In this document: positions 15,001 to 25,537 of the stretch, one piece after another
Layout: each line of letters starts with the position of its first letter
Position numbering within the stretch: the stretch's first letter is position 1
From: Onchocerca volvulus
Taxonomy: Eukaryota; Nematoda; Chromadorea; Rhabditida; Onchocercidae
Assembly (NCBI GenBank): GCA_000499405.2
Contig: HG738139.1
Span: forward strand, 11,990,398-12,054,397
Direction of reading: 5' to 3'
DNA: 64,000 bases
Program-made: the position numbers and the translations under genes
The notes under the pieces: generated by a model
The model's input: only the letters and a program-made list of their open reading frames with translations
Told to the model about the DNA's origin: nothing
Database searches by the model: none

Positions 15001-15383
15001 AAGTGCTAATCAAATTTATGTTAATATATAAGAATAACGAACATAAATGTTCTTATATATGATTCGAGCAATGTTATCATTCAATTAATCGTAGCTATAA
15101 AATCGTGTTTGTGTATCTTTTTTTGTTACGACAATAATTATAGATAATTAGGACATAACCTTCTAAGATTAATATCAATTAAATATAACTTCAAGGGATC
15201 AAAGATAATTAATATTCATACTTAGCCATTAATAAATAGTGTAAGATAAGAATAGCACGAACCTATTAGTGCAACAGCAAATATCCAACATTTCGTCCAC
15301 AAATTCGATCTTTCCTCGATCACTTCTTGTTTTCGTTCTTCTTTTGCGCAATTTGCCGTTTTTCTCTTCGCTGACTTGCCCAT
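1..15383 (-). CDS. dpy-19: DPY-19-like C-mannosyltransferase, 5' part (gene continues beyond base 1)
   Basis: Multi-pass ER membrane enzyme family that attaches mannose to tryptophan of secreted proteins. Four minus-strand exons fit one frame: 15383-15263 (start [12 protein letters not shown], basic cytosolic tail, first membrane segment CWIFAVALI), 8642-8530, 599-462 and 101-1, the last cut by the window edge. Phases agree at each junction (1, 0, 0). Exon 2 carries [10 protein letters not shown] followed by [11 protein letters not shown]. Exon 3 carries [17 protein letters not shown] and [11 protein letters not shown], and exon 4 starts [10 protein letters not shown] and reaches CWQVNRGD. 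These match, in order, the conserved N-terminal segment of animal DPY19 proteins as I remember them. Introns are very large (6.6 and 7.9 kb) for a nematode. One contains a Helitron relic and the other an opposite-strand gene. The donor after exon 1 is GTTCGT and after exon 2 GTTGTT, both weak but phase-correct. The start lies 814 bp from the divergent E2 gene. Confidence 0.88.
1171..1498 (+). repeat. Two 54-bp imperfect direct repeats flanking a 44-bp tandem pair
   Basis: 1171-1224 and 1445-1498 both start CAAGTTCTT and end ATTCGAATAGG, with about 14 differences. Between them, 1300-1342 and 1343-1386 form a second tandem pair, each with TGAATT near the start and TCATG(T/A)GCGGA at the end. 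Probably non-coding 5' sequence of the Helitron. Confidence 0.6.
1740..2260 (+). pseudogene. Helitron pseudogene block A (post-Rep and helicase C-terminal segments)
   Basis: Plus-strand reading gives [14 protein letters not shown]...NMIH, the segment that follows the Rep domain in Helitron proteins, then a stop near 1838. A frame change leads directly to [12 protein letters not shown]...[11 protein letters not shown], then [30 protein letters not shown] and YAYNGTTKN. These are conserved pieces near the end of the Pif1-type helicase domain. The several hundred residues normally between MIH and YPTEF are missing, so an internal deletion is present. A run of A at about 1988-1997 adds another frame break. 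Confidence 0.75.
2620..3290 (+). pseudogene. Helitron pseudogene block B (N-terminal region of the Rep/helicase protein)
   Basis: Frames read [15 protein letters not shown]...NYNRP, then a CxxC-like and [11 protein letters not shown] segment, then FPQFGEPP...[15 protein letters not shown], then after a shift MTSFGAEIV...[20 protein letters not shown]. This is the N-terminal order of Helitron proteins (arginine-rich leader, Cys-rich knuckle, Helitron_like_N). Several stops interrupt it. It lies downstream of block A, although in an intact element it would be upstream. It is therefore a second copy or a rearranged one. Confidence 0.75.
3780..3860 (+). repeat. GC-rich palindromic patch, candidate Helitron terminus
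   Basis: An island of GC-rich sequence in very AT-rich DNA. CACGC at 3795-3799 pairs with GCGTG at 3803-3807 around a three-base loop, and a second half-palindrome follows (TGCTACGCATGT). Short GC-rich hairpins are usual just inside Helitron 3' ends. The exact end is not determined. Confidence 0.4.
3871..8529. other. dpy-19 intron 2 remainder, no gene seen
   Basis: AT-rich, with poly-T/poly-A runs (for example 7446-7471), a GAAT/ATTG tetranucleotide stretch at about 6473-6520, a short ATC run at about 6055-6070 and a pyrimidine-rich stretch at about 6803-6866. No exon-like frame with splice sites was recognised on either strand. Confidence 0.6.
8643..11830. other. dpy-19 intron 1, part upstream of the nested gene
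   Basis: AT-rich. A 20-bp unit (GATAGTTTCATGGTGA plus 4 bases) occurs twice at 11105-11140. The promoter and first exon of the nested gene should lie here. A short open frame starting at 11039 ([12 protein letters not shown]) has phase-1 donors (GTTTTG, GTTTCA) near its end and could join the 11831 exon, but it has no signal peptide and I do not assert it. Confidence 0.4.
11831..14248 (+). CDS. Unrecognised nested multi-exon gene, 5' end missing
   Basis: Six plus-strand exons join in phase: 11831-12024, 12390-12545, 12664-12836, 13500-13760, 13964-14057, 14153-14248 (TGA at 14246). They give about 324 residues, without the first exon, since 11831 follows an acceptor and needs one base from upstream. 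The protein looks mostly helical and charged. Landmarks are [79 protein letters not shown] and [16 protein letters not shown]. Four cysteines cluster in the fourth and sixth exons. I do not recognise the family. The helical segments are loosely like small secreted nematode antigens (SXP/RAL-2, DUF148), but that is only an impression. The gene lies wholly inside the first intron of dpy-19 on the opposite strand. Confidence 0.7.
14320..14325 (+). terminator. AATAAA poly(A) signal of nested gene
   Basis: AATAAA about 70 bases after the TGA at 14246-14248, at a normal distance for 3' end formation. Confidence 0.5.
14326..15262. other. dpy-19 intron 1, part 3' of nested gene
   Basis: AT-rich sequence with no exon-like frame recognised. 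Confidence 0.5.
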
Positions 15384-16197
15384 CCTGATTTGAAATCAAC
15401 TCAACCAGTGTATAAAGGTGAATTTATACACCTGAAATCAATCCAACGAATAAAAAACATCATCTAGAATTTTCCGAACAAACAAACAATGTTTTCCAGA
15501 ATCAATTCAATAAATAAACATTCAAAATCGATAAATCGAATAAACGCCATAGAGAATCATCTAATGAATAAACAACGTCATTCGGAATGGATAAACAATA
15601 CCATCCGGAAATCAGCCCAATGAGTAAACAGTATCATACCGAAATCAGCCTAACAAATGTGATTCAGAAGCATACGAATGAACAATATGATCCGAATTTA
15701 GTATAACAAATAAATAATAAAATCCAGATTGACGCATTTTAATGAACAACGTCATCCGGAAGCCATATAATAAACAAACAATGTAATCCAGAACCAAACT
15801 AACGAACAATGCCGTCCGGAACCAATTTTACGAATACTGTAACTGAATTATTTCAATAATTCTAAATAAATCTTAAGACGATTTTTCATTTCACAATCGT
15901 CTCGCGGCCTTGTGAAAAGAGAGCGACATTTTTCCGTAAAAATTTGAACCTAATCAATCCTTAGTACATTTGTTGTTAGTTAGACGGAATTTCAAGGACA
16001 CCATGGTCAAGTAAATTTTCCGCTAGATACTACAATAGACGGGACAAATTTTTGTCGTCGCAGAATGTTCAGGTTTCATCATTTTTCTTAAATCTATTCA
16101 GGTTGTTTCGCGTCATCAAATTGATTTCAATTTTAAAGTATTTCAGTTGAGAACAGCTGATTTTCAGTTGATTGATCCAAACTAAGCCATTCTCACG
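15384..16197. promoter_or_regulatory. Divergent promoter region between dpy-19 and the E2 gene
   Basis: 814 bp separate the two divergent start codons, so both promoters and 5' leaders lie here. It contains a dyad (GTGTATAAA at 15409-15417 and its complement at 15423-15431) and the minisatellite described separately. Several TTTCAG/TTTTCAG sites near 16141-16170 could serve as the (trans-)splice acceptor for the E2 leader. No TATA-type claim is made, because TATA-like strings are everywhere in this DNA. Confidence 0.5.
15436..15830 (+). repeat. Degenerate minisatellite, about 12 units of 23-55 bp
   Basis: Units share the pattern (A)ACGAATAAACAA(T/C)GTCATCCGGAA followed by a few variable bases (ATCAGCC, CCAAACT and similar). 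The best preserved units are around 15560-15645 and 15730-15825. Spacing and sequence vary, so it is an old array. It fills about half of the divergent promoter interval. Confidence 0.7.
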
Positions 16198-17886
16198 ATG
16201 TCTCAAAATATCGCTTTCTCACGTGTACAACGAGAATGCAAAGAAATCATCACTAATAAAGAAGTTTGTTCCCTGTTTTAAAATATTTACACTAGCATAA
16301 TTTTTAGCCTAAAAATTGGTACTGTTGGTACCGTTCAGACAATTTTTGCGCTATTTCTACATATTCAATAACCGTAATAATCCGTGTAACTGAAGAAAAT
16401 GATGGATACATTGCATAGAATAGTTATTTAGAACAAGAAAGCATGATTTAATGAATCAGATCACTTTTTTTTTTTTTCGGTATTTTTTTCAAATTTTAGA
16501 CAAGAATTTTATCGATTTACTTGGAATTTAAATATTTATATAAAGCTCTTAGTTGGCTGAAACGGGCGTAATGATTGAAATCCGAAATGACTCGCTAACA
16601 AAAATACGTGGGGAGATACGAGGTCCACCAGATAGTCCGTATGAAGGTGGTACTTATGCTTTGGATATCACAATTCCGGACGAATATCCCTTCCAGCCAC
16701 CCATAGTAAGTATTATTATTACTTGAAAATTTGTCAGAAGTTTTTTTATAATCTAACTCTATTTTTTCTTTCCTCTCTCTCTTAAAGTAATCTAATTATT
16801 CGGTCAATGGCAAATGATATGATTAAAGTCATTGAATCCTATTTCTGTCCTGTTTTCAATAAACAGTTGGAACAAAAAACTTTTTTTCTCTCTTACATCA
16901 TAAGCAAATTACATTCTGATATCATGGCTAGTTAAAAACTTGCAATAAATGCTTAAATATCTATGATTTAAGTATACAATTCTTATTTATCTTTTAATTC
17001 CTGATTAATGGCCTCTTTTTCTAGTGCAAATTTATCACAAAAATTTGGCATCCAAATATCAGCTCACAGACTGGGACGATTTGTCTTGATATATTAAAAG
17101 AGCAGTGGTAAGTTTTTATTGTTACTAGGAAAATTTTGATGTTTCTGTATTTTTCCAGAATTTTAAATTAGAGGAACAAATCTTTTGGAATTGTTCGAAA
17201 TTTGGGCGAATTTGTAAATGGAATGTAATTGAATGAACACTAATTTTTTTTTATAAAAAGTTCAACTAAAAGTCCAAGTCCTTACTACAACTAAATTTTT
17301 TTTTTTCATAACTTGAGATATCCATTAGATAGGCTTTGTTAAATATATTTTCTTGTTTCAAGTTCTCGCTTTTAAATATTTCCAGCTTTTTTTAGGGCCG
17401 CTTCTCTAACTTTGCGTACTGTGTTGCTGAGTATCCAGGCGCTGTTAACTTTGCCAGAACCAAATGACCCACAAGATGCTGTTGTTGCCAGGCAATACAT
17501 GGATAATTTGCAACTTTACAAAGTCAGGCTAATAATTATTTAAATCCAAACATCAGTAATTCTTCGATTTATAAATTTTTTCAATTGGTAATTGTAAACT
17601 GTTAAATTTAGCGAACGGCGCGATTTTGGGCGCAGCATTATGCCAAAGCCGAAGGCAAACGAGATGATGAATTCTGGAATAAGATCGACAAACTAAAAGA
17701 TATGGGAGTTAAACAGGTTAAATTCATAGAATTTGAAACAGTCGAATAGGAAAGTCCAAATTTCAAATCTTCAAGCCTTAAATTTGTTTTTCCTTCTGAT
17801 TATAAATCTTGCAGGAGGATGCTATCTCGGCATTAAGCTGCAATTGGTGGGATTTATCGAGAGCCACTGATTATGTTTTTGGATAA
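16198..17886 (+). CDS. ubc-20: Ubiquitin-conjugating enzyme E2, UBE2K/E2-25K type with C-terminal UBA
   Basis: Accepts ubiquitin from E1 on a cysteine and passes it on, typically building K48 chains; cytosolic/nuclear. Six exons in phase: 16198-16263, 16553-16705, 17025-17107, 17396-17522, 17612-17716, 17815-17886 (TAA), giving 201 residues against about 200 for the human protein. Visible are the N-terminal helix ([10 protein letters not shown]), [22 protein letters not shown], the HPN motif (IWHPNISS) and the catalytic site [12 protein letters not shown] with Cys93 (codon 17082-17084). [14 protein letters not shown] and [11 protein letters not shown] follow. The last about 40 residues ([16 protein letters not shown]...[12 protein letters not shown]) form the UBA domain that marks the UBE2K subfamily. 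All key residues are present. It is the first gene of a five-gene same-strand series. Confidence 0.96.
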
Positions 17887-19782
17887 AATTATATTTTTTT
17901 TTATCATGTACTATATGATGCAGTTGCGCATGTTTTTTATCTTTCATCTCCAGAGTGATTATCTTCAATTATTTTGTTTAACCGTGATTTTTGAATCGTA
18001 TATTGTGAAGTAATTCTTTTGAGGGTTAGAATGTTTCACAATATTTGCATTTGGTCATTTGAATTTTAAACTTAAAGAATTTCAAATCTGGGACAAATTT
18101 TATTTGTTCATTTGATTTATGAATAGAATGTTTATGAAGTTTAGTTTTTAAACATTTAAACTAATGTGAAATAAATCGGGTAGTTGGACTTTGAAATCTA
18201 GGAACCAAATTTCGATTTCAGTTTTGTTGTACACATTTTTAGATGGAATGAAATCGATGATATCGTCTTCTTGATAAATAAAAAAAAATGTATGGTTTAG
18301 GTTTCCTAAGTAAGATAGAATTCAATAATTCTGATTTTATTGTCAATTTTCCAACTTGGTAAGATTTTATCAAAGATTTTATAAGATTTTATACTAAAAT
18401 TTTATTGCAATCTTTATAAATACTCTGTGTACCTTTCTTTACGTGAACGGTATCATTGATTTTCAAATAGTTCAACGGTAGCCTTCATATCGGTGTGGGA
18501 TCTCAAATTTCCATCTTCGCCATTACGTATGCTGCATTGCTAACATTTTTGCCACGTTTCGATCTTTCGAAAACAATTCTTTTGTGCTGTTGAAAATTGG
18601 CATTTGATAACTGTCCATATTATATAAGTATTATCCACATTGTGTTTTTTTTATGGCAGTGTTACCTTGCATCGAAGTCTTTCCAATATTGTTCTGATAT
18701 TATCCATTTAAATGAAACTTTTTTTCTCAACAGTTGTAAGTCACCAATTAGTTTACTGGTTTACTCATCGTATTACTGAAATAAGTTGACTTTATAGAAA
18801 GTATCTTTTACTGCTCATTAAAATATCTATTTTTTAATATCCAAATATTTTGCATCGAAAATTTGAAGTGAAAATTATTAATTGACGACTCATTGGTATT
18901 GATTATTGTTTTCGGAAATTTAATCAGGCAAAGATTGTGCTAGCGATTATATAAGAATAATAATTCTCGATTATATAATAATTTTACTTCAAATCAACTT
19001 TTCTAATTCATAATGCCACCAAAATTCTTCCATTTGGTTGCCTCAGTGATATTCATCGATTTACTAATGTTTAGTATTTATGAGTCTCAGTTTCACATTG
19101 TTAGGATATTTGAGCATCTTAAAGACGATCAGTTCAAACTAATGTTTTGTTTTTCTAATTTCTTTCATTGCCTTTATGTTTTTGCATAATTGCATTAGTA
19201 AAGTGTTTGAGTAAAATGATTTTTTTTTAAAAATTTTTGCTCACTTCATGAACAGTTGATCACTTAACTTCAAGAATGGAAGTTATTTACAGTTGAAATG
19301 ATTGTTTGGCAAATAAGCAAAAAAACTTCCTTTACTCAAAAATGAAAGTGTTGGATTTTTATATCATCCATATAGTTGATTTTATATATATTTGAATCAT
19401 ATATTTTAAATTGCTATAGTTATTCGTGTTTGCTAAGTGTTTTACTGCAAAGTTATACGATAATTCAATTATACGATAATTCAATAGATTAAGTATTGGA
19501 TGGCGATGTACTTAATTGTAATTATCTGTACTATGATTTATTTGTGGATGAAAAGAATGGTTGAGAGTTTCAGTTTCTCTCATTACTTTGGGGAATTTTA
19601 ATTATTTCTGTGAAATCGAATTGTGCAGTATGTACAAAGCAGTAAGAGAAGTGCAAATTTATGTAACTATGATATCCGCAGGCATAGGAGGATATCTTTG
19701 AAGTTTTTGCTAAAGTTTGATGTAAGTTAACTTAATATTAAACTAATTGAATATAGTCTTAAATCTTAATTTTATTTTACAG
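17887..19782. other. Intergenic/3' UTR region between E2 and cox-17
   Basis: Contains a probable E2 poly(A) signal AATAAA at 18170-18175, about 285 bases after the stop. A less AT-rich stretch at 18425-18600 has no convincing frame on either strand. No gene recognised. Confidence 0.5.
18170..18175 (+). terminator. AATAAA, candidate poly(A) signal of the E2 gene
   Basis: Hexamer in the 3' flank of the E2 gene. Such hexamers occur by chance often in this DNA. Confidence 0.35.
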
Positions 19783-20521
19783 ATGAGTGACAATAAAGAA
19801 TGTTCGATATCGTCGAAGGATAACGACGTAAAAAAGCCGAAACCATGTTGTGCTTGTCCAGAAACTAAAAGGGTTAATTTATTTCGAGATATTAAAAGAG
19901 ATATCAAAATTTGGTGTTTTAAATTTTTGATATTTCATGTTTCATTGGATATTACAAGATTTGATCGTATATTTGTGACTGATTGTATATTTTTCATTGC
20001 AATTCGGCACAGCTTTTAAATAGATTATGATAAAAGAATAAGTTAGTTCTTTACGTGGAATTGATATAATGAAAATTTGATTCTAGAGAAAAATTTGTAA
20101 AATTTGCAGGTATAAATAAAAATTTGATTATGATAAAAGAATAAGTTCGTTGTTTACATGGAATTAATATAATGAAAATTCGATTCCAAATAAAAATTTG
20201 TAAAATTTGTAGGTATAAATGTAAAACAATTAAATCTATTGAATTGGAAACATTATTGACTTCATGAAATAGCATGAAGTATTTTGACAAGTTTTTATGC
20301 AACCTGTCGCGCTACTGTCAATCAACGACTATGTTATGTGATTGAATGACCTGAGAGATGACGAAGTCTCTTTATAGAATTTTCTTCAAGATGAATAATT
20401 TTAGTCTGTTTTGAATTTGCAGGCCAGAGATGAATGTATGATTTTGTTCGGTGAAGAACATTGCGGAGAACTGATAGAAGCTCACAAGAAATGTATGAGG
20501 CAATATGGTTATGAAGTATAA
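19783..20521 (+). CDS. cox-17: COX17, copper chaperone for cytochrome c oxidase
   Basis: Small intermembrane-space protein that hands Cu(I) to SCO1 and COX11 for cytochrome oxidase assembly. Two exons, 19783-19872 and 20423-20521 (TAA), give 62 residues, the usual size. [10 protein letters not shown] is the copper-binding motif with adjacent cysteines. The twin CX9C pattern is complete (CPETKRARDEC and [11 protein letters not shown]), as needed for Mia40-dependent import. [16 protein letters not shown] is nearly identical to animal COX17. The ATG directly follows an acceptor (TTTTACAG), so a spliced leader could join right at the start codon. A tandem duplication sits in the single intron. 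A poly(A) signal follows closely. Confidence 0.96.
20023..20222 (+). repeat. Tandem duplication, about 103-bp period, in cox-17 intron
   Basis: Copy 1 from 20023 and copy 2 from 20126 both begin GATTATGATAAAAGAATAAG and end near AATTTG(C/T)AGGTATAAAT, with about 12-15 differences. The array contains AG acceptor-like sites that are not used in my model. Confidence 0.75.
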
Positions 20522-20589
20522 TAACTTATTTTTTTTAATTGTCGACGAAGTGTATAGAAACTTTCATTCGTTGTTTGTCATAGATATTT

Positions 20590-20595
20590 AATAAA
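20590..20595 (+). terminator. AATAAA poly(A) signal of cox-17
   Basis: Hexamer about 70 bases after the TAA at 20519-20521. Confidence 0.5.
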
Positions 20596-21078
20596 GTTTT
20601 GTAAAATTATAAAAATTGCATAAATTATAAAATATGCATTTACATAACTTCGATTCATTTTTGTGGTTGATTTCCACTTTGTCTTTTGACAGTTTTTTAT
20701 CAGAAAATAAGATGTGAGCCATCGATTGACGAAATCGCACCATTTTCGAGCCAACAGTTCTAGAAATGGATACTGACAGTTGAATGATATATTATTGTAA
20801 ATTGTTTTGAAAAAAAAAAGTAGGAGGATGAATGTTTTCTGAAAAGTGTCCAAAAGTTTGTTTTCTTTTAAGTTTTATGCTTGATTACGAAGAATTACAT
20901 AGTATTGAAACCGTAATTTCAGTTAAGATAACTGGAAGAATGAAGAAATAGATCAAATCTCTGCAATAAATTTCTTGCAGTACGTTTTACCCCTAAAACG
21001 ATTTTAATTTGCCACAGATTTTCTGCAAAAAGAAATAAGCGTTTCCGTTGTTGGAAACTGTCTCTGTTCCACTTAAAC

Positions 21079-22916
21079 ATGCAAAATTTGAATCTTGTAC
21101 AGTTACAAGTTTGCCAGCAAGATATTCTTAAGGCTGATATTGCTGTGAAAAATCATATCGAAGAGATTAGGTTAGTCTTTATTGGTGAAGTTTGGTTTGT
21201 TTGGACCAATTAAACTTTAATGTCTAATGTAGGACTTCATTTTTAAGATTGTATAATAGCAGAGACACTATACATTAACTATTCATTAAATTTTAGCTTG
21301 AAGACTTAATGTAAGCGTTTCTGACTTTTTGTTATCAAAGTTTCACACTTTTCTTACACTTCTCAGTTTTAATTTATTAGTTTCATTTCGTTAATTAATA
21401 CAGTATCTTGTGAGCGATAGTGCTATATAAATTAGTGAATGAAATTGAGAATTGAGAACGAGGAGATTCTGACATGTTTTTTATTTGCTTCATGCAATTC
21501 ATATTTTTTGCTACATGATGTATTTCTATCTCGTTTTTTATATTATTTTTAGGCAGCAGAAATTCATGACGCAGAAAGAAATAACTCAGTGTACTCGAGA
21601 CATTAAGGATGAAATGGCCAAACTTGCTCATTCAATTGAAACCTTAGAGAAATTCGCAAACAAAGTTATTTCTCCTCTCCATATTATATTTCGCAAAATC
21701 CATTTTCATCCATTTGGTATTTTTCTGATCATTGTTATGCAATGATATGCAAATTTAGATAAATTTTCGAAATGATCGTATCGAATTATTGGCTCAAGTT
21801 AAAGAACATCGAAATGAATTAGAAAGAAATCGTCAAATGCTTCGTCAGGCAATTTTAGAATTTGTGAAAGTCATGGGTACGTTTTGTTAGCGATTCTTTT
21901 TCCAAAAGATTTTGAGTCCTGAAATTTTTGAAATGAATAAAAAGATTTATACGTTTCATAAATCAATATATCAGCGACAAATATTGCAGAAGAACAGTCG
22001 CGCAACTATTTGTTGCAAGGTGGTGACGATCCTCAGGACATTGAATTTAGAAGCCGTAGAAAGCGTGCTGAAAACTTGAAGTCGCAAACGTTGAAAGTAT
22101 TTGTTTAATATTATTTTATTTTTTTATCTACAAGAAAATCGATTCTTAAATCTTTCAAAAGTAAATAAATTATTATATAATTTTCAATTGTTTAAGGTTC
22201 GAGAGTTTTATGTCAGATTCATAAAAATTATAGATAACATAGTACAAGACCTATAAGTCCTAAAAATGGCACAAAATTGCTCAAGAATTTCTCTTGTTTT
22301 CTCAGCTTAAAATTTCGTTCAAATTGCATCATTGATTCGAGTTATATTTTTTGAAATGAATTCATCACTGTACACTCAGATTAAAAAAATTAGAAACTTC
22401 CTATAATTTTCATGAAACTTCAGTTTTCAAACTACTGAATCAAGAGTTTGTTTTGTTTTGAGGCAACAGAAAGTCTTTCATCACTAGTCTCAAAAATGAG
22501 CGATCAATTGAAGTTATCCGAAGACACCACCTCAACATTGATTCATTCTTCATTCCTTCTTAAAGATACGGAATCTGAATATTCATCAATGGGCGCTCAT
22601 ATACAAGTAATTATTTTTAAACTTTTGAATCAATAGAGCTTTGCTATGAAAGAATACAATTCGTGGTAATTTATTTTTATTAAATATTAATGAGAGGTAA
22701 TAATTTTAATTTCTTTAGATTTTGTCTTTATACATGGGAGTTTATTCGAGTTTCTATAATTTTAATTAATATTAATTTCAGAGTGGTGGAAAATTGATAT
22801 CGAAATATGGTCGACGAGAATGTACAGACAAAATTTTAATAACATTTGCTTTACTTTTATATGTTGTTGTTATATTTTATATATTAAGGAAACGAGTATT
22901 TGCGATTATTTTTTGA
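21079..22916 (+). CDS. sec-20: SEC20/BNIP1-type SNARE
   Basis: Q-SNARE of the ER, working with syntaxin-18, USE1 and SEC22B in Golgi-to-ER retrograde traffic. Six exons in phase: 21079-21170, 21553-21664, 21759-21876, 21975-22096, 22463-22606, 22782-22916 (TGA), 240 residues (human about 228). The N-terminal part is coiled (VCQQDILKADIAVKNHIEEIR; MAKLAHSIETLEKFA). YLLQGGDDPQDIEFRSRR corresponds to the family's LLQGGD...RQRK segment. The SNARE helix runs about residues 149-200 (ATESLSSLVSKMSDQLK...SMGAHIQ), then SGGKLISKYGRRECTDKIL leads into the C-terminal membrane anchor (ITFALLLYVVVIFYIL) with a very short tail. No ER-retrieval HDEL was seen. It starts 558 bp after the cox-17 stop. Confidence 0.93.
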
Positions 22917-23290
22917 TATTTTCGGAATTGAAATAGTCTATTTATATGATTTTTTCTTTCTAACTGTGATATGCTTCTTTACTGTATGAAGTTTGTACTG
23001 ATCTTCCTATTATTCTGTATGAATGAAGCTGATTATATTCTTTTTTGGTTGATGTGTACCATTTTTTTGGGTTCTGTAACTGTACTGGAATGTTTTTATA
23101 ATGATAAGTGCTAAAGAAGAATAAGCGTTTTGTGTCATTGGTCAGTCATGTGTAAGATGGATTAAAAAGAGATTAAAATTCGTAAAGAATTCAGAATTCT
23201 AAAATTTCATATTTCTTAAAAAATTTGTGAATTATTGATAAGGCATTTTTTTTTTACACTGCTATTTAATCTTTTTCTTAATGAAGCTAA

Positions 23291-25537
23291 ATGGACGAAA
23301 AACCCGCGAAAACATTGGAAACGGCGCGAGCAGAGCTTATCGATTCATTGCGTGAAAATAAGGCAGAAAATGCAAAACGACTGCTACAGAAATACGATAT
23401 TTTAAGATCAGGGAAAGATGATGTAAGTAAATTGCACGAATATGGTATGAATTTATTTATTGGGAATTATTGTGGGAAGGGATTTGATACTTGGCTTGTT
23501 ATCCTAACTCAATAAATCTGATATTCAATATCTCGAAAAATCTACCTCTCTATTATCTGTCAACATTATCTCATTAAATCGTATGTCACTGATGAGTTTT
23601 GGTTATCAATTCTGCTTCTAGTCTGGTCGAACAGCAATTCATTGGGCAGCAAGTGGTGGTTGTTTAGAAATCGTGCAGTTCTGTGTATCACAACAAGAAG
23701 ATGATGCTATAGCATCGGATGATGTAAGTTTTGAATCATGAAAGTTAATATTTCTTTAGCCTTTGTCGAATACCGTTACATTATCAAATATGTGTATATG
23801 GTGGATACAAGAAGCCAAGTTTTCTAGAGCAGATTCATCAGACTAACTTGATTTTCACAGAGCTATTTAGGGGATCACTCTAGATTATTTTACTTAAATA
23901 TTTGTTATCATTTGTGATTTACCTGCTATCATTTATAAGTGTTATAATCTGTGGAAATTTGATTGCATTGAAAACTGCAGATGGGTTGGACACCGTTAAT
24001 GATTGCATGTTCAGCTGGACGATTAGAAGTGGTTCGGTATCTGATCAGCCTTCCTTTAGTGAATGTTAACACGCCAAATAACAATAAGCAAACAGCTTTA
24101 CATTATGCTGCAAGTAAAAATAGACCGCAGGTTTGATCATATTTGGCATGCAATAATTATACTATTTCAATTATTTAATTAAAATTTTTGTGCACATTAG
24201 TTAAATCCAAATTATGAAATAGAATTTGTATAGTGAATATTTAAGATTACGTCAATTTTACTGAAAAATGGTGCAAATGTAAATGCACAAGACAATTATC
24301 AAGCAACACCATTACATCGAGCTGCTTCTCAAGGTCACGAAAAGGTCAGTAATGCGAATTATTTAAGCATTTGAAATGATTAAATTTCATTAAATATGAA
24401 ATGACCATGCCCATTGCAACATTTGATAAAATTATTCTTTTCAGATTGTACCTATTTTATTGAAGGAACCAAGCTTAAGGATTAATCTCTCCGATTCTTC
24501 TGGTTGCACAGCACTGTAAGTTTGCCGGATGCATTTCAAACTACAAGATTTTCCCTCCGATTAATTTTTGATAAGTTGCTAAAAATTAAACCTAAGACTG
24601 AAGTAAATTATTTTATCTGTAATTTTTTTCCTTTTGCTTTATTTCTAAAGACATATTGTCCTCTGAAATGACTATGCTTCTTTGTTAGTTCAGCCTTTTC
24701 CAACTCGTTAAATATGCAATCTCTATTCATATAAATCCCATTTATTTATATATGCACACTCAATCACTTTTTATTTCCATTTTTCCACAAAGCGACTTCA
24801 TATCTTTTGTAGTATTCGCTTAATATTTTATAAGAATGAAAATATGCCTTTTTATATTCTTGTGAAATGTCTGAAAGAGATTTTGAATGTCTCAGAGGAA
24901 TATTTTTCCGTCTTTTCCAACTTCTATTTTTATTTTCTGATAGACTTTAACTAGTGTCCTTTTCATTTTTTGCATTAAATAGGGAGGTTATATATAACTA
25001 ATAAAATAGGAAAACTCAATAACAAGCATCACGAAAGAGGAAAAAACTCAATAACAAGCATCGGAATAAATTATAGACATTTGGCAGTGGAAGAACAGCG
25101 AGAAGATATCGCTATATTGTTGGCAGAACACGGTGCTGATTTGTATTTCGAAAATAAGGCATGCTTTAAGTTGTTTAAATTTTCTTTTAATATTTCAAAT
25201 ATTTTCAAATCAAACACTTTTAAATGGTTTGAATTTCTATTATCGCTGTTTAGCGCGGATCAAACTATTTGAATTACCTATGTTCCAATCAACAGTAGGA
25301 TTAGACTGAATGGTTATATTATTGATTTCCTTTGATGAATTAATTTTTGGGGAAAAAAAATAAGTGGATATTTCCTTCGATGATATATTATTGATTTTTG
25401 TCTGATTGCTGAGAAATACATTAATTTTGAATTTTTTTTTTCAGGAAAAACAGACACCTTTAGCCCTGGTGAAAACCAATGAACTACAGATGAAGTTAAA
25501 AGCTGCCGCTAATCGATACCAATCCAAAATACGCTAA
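23291..25537 (+). CDS. psmd-10: Gankyrin, 26S proteasome regulatory subunit 10 (PSMD10)
   Basis: Ankyrin-repeat chaperone for assembly of the proteasome base; in animals it holds the RPT3 (PSMC4) C-terminus. Seven exons in phase: 23291-23422, 23622-23723, 23981-24130, 24246-24344, 24445-24515, 25077-25158, 25445-25537 (TAA), 242 residues (human 226). After a helical start (MDEKPAKTLETARAEL) come ankyrin repeats with the usual TxLHxAA pattern: SGRTAIHWAASGG, GWTPLMIACSAG, KQTALHYAASKN, QATPLHRAASQG, GCTALHLAVEEQ and EKQTPLALVKTN. The intron between exons 6 and 7 must start with GC (AAG|GCATGC) to keep the frame, since later GT sites give the wrong phase. The start is 375 bp after sec-20, the closest spacing in the cluster. 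Confidence 0.94.
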
